Shown in pieces: positions 8,424 through 17,250 of a stretch of 64,000 nucleotides of DNA. A model generated the notes under the pieces. The model searched no databases. It was given only the letters and a program-made list of their open reading frames with translations, and was not told the origin of the DNA. A program made the position numbers and the translations under genes. The stretch spans positions 3,658,001 to 3,722,000 of the forward strand of contig CP030884.1 of the NCBI GenBank assembly GCA_006969385.1. The letters are read 5' to 3'. The stretch is from Planctomycetaceae bacterium (lineage in GTDB: Bacteria; Planctomycetota; Phycisphaerae; UBA1845; UTPLA1). Position 1 is the first letter of the stretch. Every line of letters begins with the position of its first letter.

Positions 8424-9742
8424 AAAAAATCCCCTCTGTTAAGGGCACGCGCGACCTCTATCCCGACGACTATCGCCCGATCAAACGCATCTTCGATGCG
8501 TGGCGCGAAACGTCTATCCTGCACGGCTTCGAAGAGTTCGACGGGCCGACGCTCGAATTTTTAGAACTGTATCAGGAGAAAAGCGGCGACGAATTGGTGG
8601 GGCAGTTGTTTCGACTGACCGATCAGGGCGGTCGCGAACTGGCGCTGCGCCCCGAGATGACACCCACGCTCGCGCGCATGGTCGCCGCCAAGATCAACGC
8701 ATTGGCCAAGCCCATCAAGTGGTTTTGCATTCCCAATTTGTTTCGCGGTGAAAACGTGCAGCGCGGTCGCCTGCGCGAGTTTTTTCAGTGGAACGTGGAC
8801 GTCATCGGTTCCAATTCGCCGGTGGCCGACGCCGAGGTAATGTTGGTCGGCATCGAAGCGCTGCGGCGTCTCGGGCTTACCGAAAAAGACTTTCGGGTAC
8901 ACATCAGCAATCGCCAGCTCATCGCGGCCATGTTCACAGCGGCGGGGTTGAACGAGGCGGAGCTGCCTAAGGCTTACGCATTGCTCGACAAGGCCGCCAA
9001 AGTCAAAGGCGATGCGTTGGGCGGCGATTGGGATAAGCAGTTTGGCGAGCGTTTGGCATTCGAACAATTGATGGGCTGGTTAGAGATCGATTCGATCGCC
9101 TCGTTGCGGGAAACGCTCCAGTCCTCGCTTGTTGAGACCGATGCCGTGAACGACGCGTTGGCGCAAACGCAGGCCGTTCTGCAGGCGCTCGCTTCCTTCG
9201 GCGTCGAAGAGTATTGCAAGCTCGATCTCAAAATTGTGCGCGGCCTTGCCTATTACACCGGCCCGGTGTTCGAGTTTTTCGATACCTCGCAAAACGAACG
9301 CGCCATTTGCGGCGGCGGCCGCTATGACGACTTGCTCGGCAAGCTTGGCAAACAACAGGAGCCCGCCATCGGTTTCGGCATGGGCGATGTCGTGTTGGCG
9401 TTGCTTCTCGAAGAGAAGGGATTACTAGACGAAGACGCATCCGTCGGGGGCGTGGTCGTGATCGATGCGGTCGATGGCTTGCGCGACGAGGTCATGCGCA
9501 TCGCGGCGACTTTGCGGCGCGCGGGCATCCTCACGTCCTTCGGCTATCAACAACAAGCGCTCGGCAGGCAACTTAAGCAAGCCGACAAGCGCGGGTGTCA
9601 CGCGGCGGTGATTCTCGGCGACGAAACCAAACAGGGCGGTGAGTGCCAAATCAAGTATCTATCCGACGGCAGCGCCGCGACCATACCCGTCAGTGCGCTG
9701 CTCGATGCGCCGAAGACCGCCCTAAAGCTTGACGATCGTTAA
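8420..9742 (+). CDS. hisS: Histidine--tRNA ligase
   Basis: 440 residues, class II synthetase that charges tRNA-His. Motif 2 is visible as the NLFRGENVQRGRLREFFQWNVD block, the histidine-specific segment as LKIVRGLAYYTGPVFEFF, and motif 3 as CGGGRYDDL with IGFGMGD downstream. A C-terminal anticodon-binding domain follows from about residue 340. The start MKKIPSVKGTRDLYPDD is standard. Length is normal. Confidence 0.96.
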   Translation: MKKIPSVKGTRDLYPDDYRPIKRIFDAWRETSILHGFEEFDGPTLEFLELYQEKSGDELVGQLFRLTDQGGRELALRPEMTPTLARMVAAKINALAKPIKWFCIPNLFRGENVQRGRLREFFQWNVDVIGSNSPVADAEVMLVGIEALRRLGLTEKDFRVHISNRQLIAAMFTAAGLNEAELPKAYALLDKAAKVKGDALGGDWDKQFGERLAFEQLMGWLEIDSIASLRETLQSSLVETDAVNDALAQTQAVLQALASFGVEEYCKLDLKIVRGLAYYTGPVFEFFDTSQNERAICGGGRYDDLLGKLGKQQEPAIGFGMGDVVLALLLEEKGLLDEDASVGGVVVIDAVDGLRDEVMRIAATLRRAGILTSFGYQQQALGRQLKQADKRGCHAAVILGDETKQGGECQIKYLSDGSAATIPVSALLDAPKTALKLDDR

Positions 9743-9747
9743 ATCCC

Positions 9748-10278
9748 ATGGCCGTGAAGCGCAGCCATTACGAAAACGCTTTCGAAGCGTACCTCAATCA
9801 TCGCGGCGTATCCTTCGTCTCGGTCGAAGACGTGCGACATTTCGCCCCGTCGGGCACGGGTCTGAAATTGTTTGACTACATCGTGTATCCATCCGGCACG
9901 CCGGCTTGTCTCGTGGATGTGAAGGGGCGTAAGTCGTTCGCGGCGGCTAAAACGGGCGAGCCGCGCGAAAAATCCTGGGTCACCCGGGCGGATATCGAAG
10001 GGCTAACGGAATGGGGCGAGATCTTCGGCACTGCCGATTTTCAGCCGACGTTTGTGTTCGCCTACTGGCTTTCGGACGTTGATGCGAACGCGTCCGATAC
10101 GGCGGGCGACTTTGCCTATGCGGGCAGGGCCTACAGCTTCTGGCTCGTCGCGCTGGCCGATTACTGCCGCCATTACAAGCCGCTTTCCGAACGTTGGGAC
10201 ACCGTCACGGTGCCGCGCGACGCCTTCGCGACGATCAGCACGCCGTTGGACGCGATCTGGCTGCCCGCACCATGTTAA
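9748..10278 (+). CDS. HYExAFE family protein
   Basis: 176 residues. The N-terminal SHYENAFEAYL matches the HYExAFE signature of a family known from planctomycetes. The conserved KLFDYIVYPSG and CLVDVKGRK segments recall the core of restriction-endonuclease-like folds (an Asp, then a D-x-K-like VDVKGRK), but nuclease activity is only a guess. Starts 5 bp after hisS, so probably in the same transcript. Confidence 0.82.
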   Translation: MAVKRSHYENAFEAYLNHRGVSFVSVEDVRHFAPSGTGLKLFDYIVYPSGTPACLVDVKGRKSFAAAKTGEPREKSWVTRADIEGLTEWGEIFGTADFQPTFVFAYWLSDVDANASDTAGDFAYAGRAYSFWLVALADYCRHYKPLSERWDTVTVPRDAFATISTPLDAIWLPAPC

Positions 10279-10406
10279 ATCGGGTCGAGGCAGTGTTTTG
10301 GAACGATCGCTGCCCTAGAATCGGCAAAGGTTTACGTGCGCGGTCGCCTCGGATTATCATGGTGGCTAGTTACCGCAGTATGTCCCTCTAATTGGTGAGC
10401 TGAATC

Positions 10407-10616
10407 ATGCAACGAGTGTTACAACTGGCCCTTTTCATCATTCTGTGCTGCGGAGCGACCGCTTGGGCACAGGTGGAAATCGGGGATATTCCGTACGGCA
10501 ACATCGAATATTTGGAGCCCAAGCGGCCTTTGTGGGAATACATCTCCGCCGGCGGCTTCATTTTGGCGGTGCTGGCACTCGGATTTATGTCGAGCCGCCG
10601 CGTAAAGGACGCCTAG
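10407..10616 (+). CDS. Small membrane protein
   Basis: 69 residues: a signal peptide ending at AWAQ, a short exported segment, and one membrane helix (about 46-60) followed by SSRRVKDA. No family recognised. A ggtgag sequence precedes the ATG. First of three small genes in a row that end at the terminator at 11303. Confidence 0.65.
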   Translation: MQRVLQLALFIILCCGATAWAQVEIGDIPYGNIEYLEPKRPLWEYISAGGFILAVLALGFMSSRRVKDA

Positions 10617-10671
10617 AATCGACTGACGTTCGCTGCCGGACAATTCGATCCCTCGCTCAGGAAAGTTTTCT

Positions 10672-10962
10672 ATGTCGCGCAAATCGCTTATTACGATGCT
10701 GGTCGGTGCCAACCTGCTGCTGTTGTCGGTGCTGATTGTGGCTCACACGGAACCGAAAAAGGCCCACGCACAAGTCGCGCCCGCCGCGCAGAAGTATGTG
10801 ATGGTGGCCGGCGAAATCAACGATGGCGCGGATGCGCTGTATATCATCGATCTTTCCCGGCGTGCATTACATGTATTCGTACCGAACCGCGTGATGAACG
10901 ATCGACGCATGATCTATGCCGGCGCGCGCGATCTGGCCCGCGATTTTCGCGGTGGCCGTTAA
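10672..10962 (+). CDS. Small exported protein, related to its neighbour at 10995
   Basis: 96 residues. One N-terminal hydrophobic segment (about 5-25), then a short domain with YVMVAGEINDGADALYIID. The same pattern (Y-[VI]-M-V-x-G, then [AV]-[LV]-Y-I-x-D) recurs in the next gene, so the two look like diverged duplicates. Function unknown. Preceded by caggaaag. Confidence 0.68.
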   Translation: MSRKSLITMLVGANLLLLSVLIVAHTEPKKAHAQVAPAAQKYVMVAGEINDGADALYIIDLSRRALHVFVPNRVMNDRRMIYAGARDLARDFRGGR

Positions 10963-10994
10963 CCGAAATCAAGCTCAACTGAGGAACGAATCAG

Positions 10995-11273
10995 ATGCAT
11001 AAAGACCAATTTACTATCGGCCTGCTCTCGATTACGGGCTTGATTCTGCTAATCGCGGTGATTGTGACGACCTTTTCACCTCAGCCCAGTTACGGCTTCG
11101 GCCAAGTCGACCGCGGCGGTGACTACATCATGGTCACCGGGCAGTTCACGCAGAACAGTGAAGTTGTTTATATCACCGACGCCGCCGCCCAGCGCATCAT
11201 CATGTATAGCTACGAAGCCACGCAAAAGGTTTTGGTCATGTGGGACGGCGAAGATCTGAAGAAACGCTTCTAG
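10995..11273 (+). CDS. Small exported protein, related to its neighbour at 10672
   Basis: 92 residues. One N-terminal membrane segment (about 8-28), then YIMVTGQFTQNSEVVYITDAA, matching the domain of the preceding gene in spacing and key residues. Function unknown. Last gene before a strong terminator, which supports its being real and the end of an operon. Confidence 0.68.
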   Translation: MHKDQFTIGLLSITGLILLIAVIVTTFSPQPSYGFGQVDRGGDYIMVTGQFTQNSEVVYITDAAAQRIIMYSYEATQKVLVMWDGEDLKKRF

Positions 11274-11302
11274 CGGGGTAGCCATCCGTCAAAGAGAATA
11301 TG

Positions 11303-11340
11303 AAAAGCCCCGCGTTATCACCGGATAACGCGGGGCTTTT
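11303..11340. terminator. Strong intrinsic terminator, probably bidirectional
   Basis: A perfect 17-bp stem (11303-11319 with 11324-11340) around the loop ACCG. The stem has GCCCCGCG at its heart, an A-run at its left foot and a T-run at its right, so it can stop transcription from both sides. It lies between the small membrane genes on the plus strand and the protease-like gene on the minus strand, which converge here. Confidence 0.92.
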
Positions 11341-11368
11341 TTGGTTGATGCAAGTTCTAAACCGGCGC

Positions 11369-12160
11369 CTACTCTTCTTCTTCGGCGGCTGCGGCGGCTT
11401 CTTCGAGGGCGCGCTGGGTTGCTTTGGTCAGCGTGGCGGCGTCGAGAATCAACGTCTGCTGCGCTTCGCGCATTTCGCGCTGCGAGAAATCGTCGGGATC
11501 GGGGACTTGAAACGTGACCAAACCGACCGGCTTACCGTCGGCGCCGAACACCGGCATACCGGGCTCCTGGTCAACCCCCGAGCGACCGACCCACATTTCG
11601 CGGGGCTTTTCGACCTGTCCGGCGATACGACCTTCCGATAGCACAACGGCGCGACCGTAATATTTGTGGAGGCGCGCGACCACGAGGATTTCGCTGCCCA
11701 GTTCGGCCTTGGCGGCTTTGTCGAAGTCGACGAAACCGGGCTTATCCTTCATCTTGTCGAAGTCCTTGATGCGCAGCCACGATAAATCGAGTTCCGCGTC
11801 GGTCGCGATCAACTCCGCCTCCACGCCGACGGTATCGTCGCCGTGAAGCACCTTGATATCCGACGGCGTGACCATCGCGTTGACGACGCGCAGGTAGCGC
11901 GACGTGCCGAGTTGCAAGCTCGAACAAACGATCAGGCCCTTGTTGTCGATGGCCAGCGCGTTGATTTCGCGTTCGACGTCCTGCGGTCCTTGTGGCGTTT
12001 CAAACTTGGCGACGTATTTGATCGTCACCAGCGACTGCTTGGACGACTCAATTACGCTCTTATATACCTTGCTGTCGATGGTGGCGTTGACCGCGTTGAC
12101 GCCAATAAAGATTGGCATCAACAGCAGCGCCCAGCGCGCGGGTCGGGAAAAGTTCAACAT
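11369..12160 (-). CDS. Trypsin-like protein lacking catalytic residues
   Basis: 263 residues with a signal peptide (about 1-26) and the general layout of an HtrA-type chymotrypsin domain: SLVTIKYV, then INALAIDNKGLIVCSS, LIATDAELDLSWLRI, and near residue 200 RSGVDQEPGMPVFGADGKPVGLVTFQ. The His expected after the GLIVxSS strand is not there, and the active-site GNSGGP is replaced by EPGMP, so Ser is absent too. The Asp segment is partly kept. It is therefore probably a non-enzymatic binding or regulatory protein. Acidic C-terminal tail. It lies 82 bp downstream of the active HtrA gene. Confidence 0.75.
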   Translation of the reverse strand: MLNFSRPARWALLLMPIFIGVNAVNATIDSKVYKSVIESSKQSLVTIKYVAKFETPQGPQDVEREINALAIDNKGLIVCSSLQLGTSRYLRVVNAMVTPSDIKVLHGDDTVGVEAELIATDAELDLSWLRIKDFDKMKDKPGFVDFDKAAKAELGSEILVVARLHKYYGRAVVLSEGRIAGQVEKPREMWVGRSGVDQEPGMPVFGADGKPVGLVTFQVPDPDDFSQREMREAQQTLILDAATLTKATQRALEEAAAAAEEEE

Positions 12161-12242
12161 ACGAGGGAATTCTCCGTTGGGTTGTATTTAGGGGCGGCTG
12201 ACACACGTTTGCAGACCGCACGCTAAAGACGATTCGATTGAT

Positions 12243-14357
12243 TTAAGATTCTGACTTGGCGGGGTCGTTTACCTTCGGCGACCACTCCGGTTCGAAGAAC
12301 TGGAACCGCGTTTGAATGCCGCGCAAGACCTTGAAACGCACGCGTTCGGGCTGATCCTTGCCGATCTTTTCCATCGAGCGCCGAAAGCTGCCGCGGCCCT
12401 TCACGATCATGCCGTTGATTTCCTGTATCAAATCGCCCACGCGTAGCCCGGCTTCCGCCGCCCAACTGCCGCGCTCGATCGATTCGATGATGACGCCCTT
12501 GGTGTTCTCGTCCCACTGGTTCTCGTCGCGGTCGAAGAACGTCACGTTGCGCACCGTCATTTCGAAGTCGCGATCGGTCAGCCGCCGCGCTTCGGTCGGC
12601 TCCCAACGCGTGCGCTCGGTGGTGACGGTGATCTCTTTGGTTTCGCCTTTGCGTAGGACGGTTAACTTGGCAGCGCCGTCGATATCGAGGCGTTTGACTT
12701 GTCGCTGAAACAAGCTCGCGTCCTGCATACCGCGCAACTGAAATGGGTCGCCATTCAGCGCGATGATGATATCGCCGACTTGCAAATCCGATTCGGCGGC
12801 CGTGGTGCGGGGATAGACGCGCGTGATGCGAAAGCCCGTCTGCTCGGGGTGGCCCAGTTGCTGCGCCAACTCCTGCACGATCGGTTGCGTTGCGACGCCG
12901 ATCCATGCCTTGCGAATACTACGCGGTGGATCTTCCGGATCGACCGGTCGGGGCTTGATTACGGTGAGGTGATTCTTACCCCAGCGGTCGAACTCGATCA
13001 GCAAATATTCCGGCAGTTCTTCGCGATCCTGAATCTCGGTGTACGTTTCGATGAGATCGGCGAGCGATGCGATGGTGACGTCGCCTACGCGTCGAATGAT
13101 ATCGCCCGGCTGCAGGGGCGGTTCGGCGATTTGCGCCGGGCTGCCCGAACGCGTGCCGCTGACCATCGCGCCGGTCGTATCTGGCAAGCGCCGCTCCAGT
13201 GCCATGCGTGGGGTAATCTCGGCGGCGGTGACGCCCCAACCGCGCAAGACCGTTTCCGAACCGATGTCCTTATCCAGCTTTTCGGTGGTAACGCTGAGTT
13301 CGAGCGTTTCGTCGCCGCGCTTAATCGTGAGGCCGATGGTCGAGCCGATTTCCGAATCCGCAATGCGTTTGAGCAACGGTGGGATTTGTTCCGTAAAGCG
13401 TACGGTCAGCGGCTCACCATTGAATCGTAGTACCAAGTCGCCCGGCTCGACGCCGGCCTTGGCGGCGGGGCTACCTTCGATAACCGAGTTGATCAGCACG
13501 CCATGCTCGAAGCCGGTCTTGCGGATTGATTTAAAACTCACGCCGATGGCACTGCGAGGCACTTCGCCATGCGCGATCAAATCGTCAACAACCTGTCGCG
13601 CCAAATCGCTCGGAATGGCGAAGCCGATGCCGTTACCGCCGAGTTCGTTTACGCCGATGATCTCGCCCTTGAGATTCACGAGCGGGCCGCCGCTATTGCC
13701 GGGTTGTATGAGGGCGTCGTGTTGAATCCAACGCGTAAATAAACCCGTACGTTGACCGGCGTCGAGTTGCATCGCATCAATGTCGGCACCGTCCCCGGCA
13801 AACACGCGTTCGGTATTGGACACGATGCCGAGCGTCACCGAGCGCGACAGCGACAGCGGCGATCCCATTGCCATAACGTAGTCGCCGACTTCGATTTCGC
13901 TCGACGATCCGAAGCGCGCCACGGCCAACGGCGTGCCCGGGCTTTTCAATTCCGACAGATCGAGCTTGATGACGGCCAGATCGGTCAACGCGTCTTCGCC
14001 GATCAGTTCCGCCGTTACTTCCTGCTTGTCGGCGAGCGTGCAACGAAAGCGCTTGCCTTGGTTGGTGACGTGTTGATTGGTAACGACGTAGCCATCCTTG
14101 CTGATGATCGTGCCGCTACCGCTGGACGCGCCTTTGCGTTCCTTGCCGCCCCAATAGTTGACGGTCGACACGTGAATATGCACCAGCGCGGGGAAGACCT
14201 GATCGCGTGCCGATTCGATCAGTGCGCGCAGGTCTTCGCGAAGCCGGTCGGATCGCTCCGGGCTGACGGGCTCTTCGGCGCGAACCATTGGCAAAACGAC
14301 GGACAGGCTCAGCAGGGCGATGATGGTGTGGCTGACGACGGTCGCGGGGCGACGCAT
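12243..14357 (-). CDS. HtrA/DegP-type serine protease with several PDZ domains
   Basis: 704 residues, exported (signal peptide about 1-27, cut near VRA). The protease domain (about 50-250) has a full triad: His in VVTNQHV, Asp in LTDLAVIKLD, Ser in QPGNSGGPLVN. Three PDZ-like domains follow, recognised by GDLVLRFNG, GDIIRRVGD, GDIIIALNG and GDLIQEING segments, which may mean four. Typical DegP has two. It likely degrades or refolds misfolded envelope proteins. Followed on the same strand by the inactive protease-like protein. Confidence 0.9.
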   Translation of the reverse strand: MRRPATVVSHTIIALLSLSVVLPMVRAEEPVSPERSDRLREDLRALIESARDQVFPALVHIHVSTVNYWGGKERKGASSGSGTIISKDGYVVTNQHVTNQGKRFRCTLADKQEVTAELIGEDALTDLAVIKLDLSELKSPGTPLAVARFGSSSEIEVGDYVMAMGSPLSLSRSVTLGIVSNTERVFAGDGADIDAMQLDAGQRTGLFTRWIQHDALIQPGNSGGPLVNLKGEIIGVNELGGNGIGFAIPSDLARQVVDDLIAHGEVPRSAIGVSFKSIRKTGFEHGVLINSVIEGSPAAKAGVEPGDLVLRFNGEPLTVRFTEQIPPLLKRIADSEIGSTIGLTIKRGDETLELSVTTEKLDKDIGSETVLRGWGVTAAEITPRMALERRLPDTTGAMVSGTRSGSPAQIAEPPLQPGDIIRRVGDVTIASLADLIETYTEIQDREELPEYLLIEFDRWGKNHLTVIKPRPVDPEDPPRSIRKAWIGVATQPIVQELAQQLGHPEQTGFRITRVYPRTTAAESDLQVGDIIIALNGDPFQLRGMQDASLFQRQVKRLDIDGAAKLTVLRKGETKEITVTTERTRWEPTEARRLTDRDFEMTVRNVTFFDRDENQWDENTKGVIIESIERGSWAAEAGLRVGDLIQEINGMIVKGRGSFRRSMEKIGKDQPERVRFKVLRGIQTRFQFFEPEWSPKVNDPAKSES

Positions 14358-14624
14358 ATAAATCCCTCTGCAATTGAAAGTGAGACGACCATGAAGGTGG
14401 ATTTCTGCAGGTCATCGCAATTCTCAGGGGCCATGGGGCGTTATGCAAGTTATCCGGGCGTTAGCAGGCGAACCGGCAGGCCACGAGCCGATGAACCGGT
14501 AAGGCTCGTTTTTCGTCCTCTCAACGCGGGGTCTGAATAGAAATTCACCATCAGGCGTGAGAACGGGTTGAGAAACGACGATAGGTTTAATAGAGTCCTA
14601 ATAGGCAATTCCCGAGGAATACGT

Positions 14625-15320
14625 ATGGTGCGATCAAAACTATCGTGGGGCGGCTCTTTTCGCGCGTGTATTGCCGCCGCCCTCGTGCTGCTCGGCGGCG
14701 TCGGCTGTCAGGAAGAAGACGGCGGGGCCTTGCGCATGATCTTCGATGACACGGTCGCCGGCGATACGGCCTTTGCACCCTGCGGCACCCCTGAAGATGA
14801 ACTGCGTGCCACGCGCGAGTTGCTCACGCAAATCAATCGCGAACGAACCCGCCGCGGCATCGATTCGCTCAAGCGCAACGACACGCTCGACAAAATCGCG
14901 GCGTTTTATGCGTGCCGCATGATCGACGGCAACTTTTTCTCTCACCGTGACCCGTTCGATCGCTCGCGCATCGACACCCGCGCACAGGACTTCGGCTATG
15001 CCTTCCAAAAGGTCGGCGAGAACCTCGCCGCCGGCCAATGGTCGGTCGAGCAGGTCATGCGCGAATGGATGAATTCGGAAGGTCACCGCAACAACATTCT
15101 TGACCCAACTTATACCGAAGTCGGTCTCTCCGTCCGCCTCGGCGGGAAGCACGGAATCTATTGGGTGCAGGAATTCGGTCGCCCGTTGAACGAGCGCCCC
15201 ATCGATCTGGTTGCGGCCGAAACGACCGACGCCGATCAAGGCGGCGGTAGCGGCGAAAGCCCCTCCGATAATCTCAGCCCCGCCGATTTCGAAGAGGCGT
15301 GGTACCTCGACGAATATTAA
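14625..15320 (+). CDS. CAP-domain (SCP-like) exported protein
   Basis: 231 residues. Signal or lipoprotein-like N-terminus (ALVLLGGVGC, an imperfect lipobox), a short linker, then a CAP domain: LLTQINRERTRRGIDSLKRNDTL, FFSHRDPFDR, GENLAAGQWS, MREWMNSEGHRNNIL and the YWVQEFGRP strand. The His residues in FSHRD and EGHRNN are those of the CAP cavity. Bacterial members of the family have no settled function. ATG at 14625 follows gagg at 14614. An upstream in-frame start at 14568 would spoil the signal peptide. Confidence 0.86.
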   Translation: MVRSKLSWGGSFRACIAAALVLLGGVGCQEEDGGALRMIFDDTVAGDTAFAPCGTPEDELRATRELLTQINRERTRRGIDSLKRNDTLDKIAAFYACRMIDGNFFSHRDPFDRSRIDTRAQDFGYAFQKVGENLAAGQWSVEQVMREWMNSEGHRNNILDPTYTEVGLSVRLGGKHGIYWVQEFGRPLNERPIDLVAAETTDADQGGGSGESPSDNLSPADFEEAWYLDEY

Positions 15321-15466
15321 TCCCCGCTTGGCCAACTCCCTTGGTATCAATTCACAGCTACCGTACATGAAATCAGTGGGCGGTGCGTTGCAATGATCTC
15401 TGCCGATCCGGGCATATATGCTCGCCGACGGCGATGTGTCGTCGCATTGTGTTCGGGAGATCAGCG

Positions 15467-15922
15467 ATGACTGCAGAATCCACGTTACCCACCAGCCCGT
15501 CAAACCCTCCCAAGCTAAGCAAAACGCTATCGATCGTCAGCTGGACGCTGCAACTCGTTGCGGCCGGCATTCTCTTGCAAACGCTCTATTTCAAGTTCAC
15601 CGGAGCCGACGTTTCGGTTTACATTTTCGAGCAGGTGGGGATGGAACCCTAGGGCAGAATCGGGTCTGGTGTTGCGGAATTGGTTGCTGGTGTATTATTG
15701 CTCGTTCCGACGACCGTCCCGCTCGGGGCTCTCTTGGCGCTGGCCGTAATGGCCGGCGCAATTATGAGCCATCTGACCGTGCTTGGGATGGTCGTAAAAA
15801 ATGATGGCGGCGAACTGTTCGGACTGGCGGTGGTGGTGTTTCTCGCCTCCGTGGCAATCCTCGCGATTCGACGGAATCAGCTAATGGAGTTGCTGAGAAC
15901 CGTGGGCGTCATCCGACAATAA
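15467..15922 (+). pseudogene. DoxX-like membrane protein gene with an in-frame amber codon
   Basis: One continuous frame that encodes a DoxX-type four-helix membrane protein of about 150 residues, broken only by TAG at 15650-15652 (codon 62). Just before it is GADVSVYIFEQVGMEP and just after it GRIGSGVAELVAGVLLLVP. In the family a Trp (TGG) sits between these, so a single G-to-A change (TGG to TAG) explains the break. TAG is a normal stop elsewhere in this window, for example at 10614 and 11271, so recoding is unlikely. ATG at 15467 follows cgggaga. Recent pseudogene or sequence error. Confidence 0.8.
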
Positions 15923-15942
15923 AACTAGGAGATTGCCGCCAC

Positions 15943-16476
15943 ATGAGCCTGGAGGCCCGAGACGACTATAAGACCGTGCGTGCGCTGGCTGCTTCGGCGG
16001 ATCACGCGCTGGATCAGCTCGATCGCTTTGTGGCGGGGTTGTCCGACGAAGAATACACGGCTTGCCCGCCGCCCTCGACATCCTGCATCGGGGGGCATGT
16101 GCGGCACACGCTCGATCATTACGCCACGCTGCTAAAAAACGCCACGGCCACGCACCTCGATTACGACGATCGCGAGCGCGGCGGAGCGATCGAAAACGAA
16201 ACGGCGGCGGCCCGCGGCCAGATCGCAGACTTGCGCGGCAGCCTTAAGCGACTCGCCGAAGATGTTAGCGGTGGCATGACGCTCAAAGCCGTGATCGCAG
16301 CCGATGGCAACGGCGTTGATGTTCCCACCAGTTTTCAACGCGAATTGTTATTCGTCTTTAGCCATACCGTGCATCACTGCGCGTTGATGGCAATCATCGC
16401 CAAGTTGCAGGGTGCCAACGTGCCCGAAGATTTCGGCTACGCCCCGGCCACGCTGCATTTTCTGAGCAACGCATAA
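15943..16476 (+). CDS. DinB/YfiT-like four-helix protein
   Basis: 177 residues, helical, with histidines placed as in the DinB-like superfamily metal site: GGHVRHTLDHY near residue 50 and SHTVHHCALM near residue 145. The superfamily includes thiol-dependent enzymes and proteins of unknown role. The substrate here is unknown. Starts an operon of three genes that are 6 bp apart and then overlapping. Confidence 0.75.
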   Translation: MSLEARDDYKTVRALAASADHALDQLDRFVAGLSDEEYTACPPPSTSCIGGHVRHTLDHYATLLKNATATHLDYDDRERGGAIENETAAARGQIADLRGSLKRLAEDVSGGMTLKAVIAADGNGVDVPTSFQRELLFVFSHTVHHCALMAIIAKLQGANVPEDFGYAPATLHFLSNA

Positions 16477-16482
16477 CCCGCC

Positions 16483-17250
16483 ATGTGCACGGTCAGTCTG
16501 ATTCGAGTACCGCCCACCGGTCGCGCGGCGGGCGGCTATGTGCGGCTGGCCAGCAATCGCGACGAATCGCGCAAAAGACCACCGGCATTGCCGCCGCAGA
16601 TTCGTCGCGCGGGCGAACGGCAAATCGTCATGCCCGTCGATCCGACCTCCGACGGTACATGGATCGCCGTAAACGACGCCGGTATTGCGGCGACGCTGCT
16701 CAACATATATCCCAAACCCGGCGACCCAGTGGCCCGCGCGAAGGATCCGAACCTGCGCAGCCGTGGCGAGATTATACCGAGCTTGCTCGCCCATTCGACG
16801 ATTGCGGCGGTCCGTAACGCGATGAATGAATTAGACGTTCGTCAATATCCGGGGTTTCGTTTGGTCATCACGGACGGGGAGCGTTTGCTCACCTGTCGCA
16901 GCGAAGACGGTGAACTCAGCGAAACGCTCGCACGCTGGGACGGTCAACCGATGATGTGGGCGTCGTCGGGCTTGGGCGACGAAATCGTCGACGGCCCGCG
17001 CCGCGCGCTGTTCGATAGAACGCTCGCATTAAAAGCGTCCGCTACGGCTCAGGATGAATACCACTGCGCCGACGATCGTGAAGCGTCGCATTTGGCCGTT
17101 TGTATGTCGCGACCGGATGCGCGTACCGTGAGTTATACGTTTGTCGAGATCACGGAAGCTCGGGTCGAACTCGCCTATTTCGATGCGCCGCCGAATGCGG
17201 ATGGTGCGTGGCATCGGAAAGAACTTCCAAACGCAGCCACCTCCCGATGA
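16483..17250 (+). CDS. NRDE (TANGO2-like) family protein
   Basis: 255 residues. Cys at position 2 and the LASNRDESRKRP motif define the NRDE family, related to TANGO2 and probably built on an Ntn-hydrolase-like fold with Cys2 as nucleophile. DGTWIAVND and the SNRDE spacing match. Function in bacteria is unsettled. The stop codon overlaps the next start (ATGA), so translation of the two genes is coupled. Confidence 0.88.
   Translation: MCTVSLIRVPPTGRAAGGYVRLASNRDESRKRPPALPPQIRRAGERQIVMPVDPTSDGTWIAVNDAGIAATLLNIYPKPGDPVARAKDPNLRSRGEIIPSLLAHSTIAAVRNAMNELDVRQYPGFRLVITDGERLLTCRSEDGELSETLARWDGQPMMWASSGLGDEIVDGPRRALFDRTLALKASATAQDEYHCADDREASHLAVCMSRPDARTVSYTFVEITEARVELAYFDAPPNADGAWHRKELPNAATSR

Noticed and set aside
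14483..14513. Hairpin ACGAGCC...GGCTCGT followed by TTTTC as a terminator
   Set aside because: It has the right shape on the plus strand but there is no plus-strand gene before it, and the loop is 13 nt. Too weak to list.
13752..14540. Long plus-strand frame antisense to the HtrA gene
   Set aside because: It is a shadow of the well-supported protease gene; the amino-acid make-up is His/Arg/Ala-rich, as expected for antisense of GC-rich coding DNA.
15650..15652. TAG in DoxX read as pyrrolysine or general stop-codon recoding
   Set aside because: TAG ends several intact genes in the window and the position is a Trp in the family. A point change is simpler.
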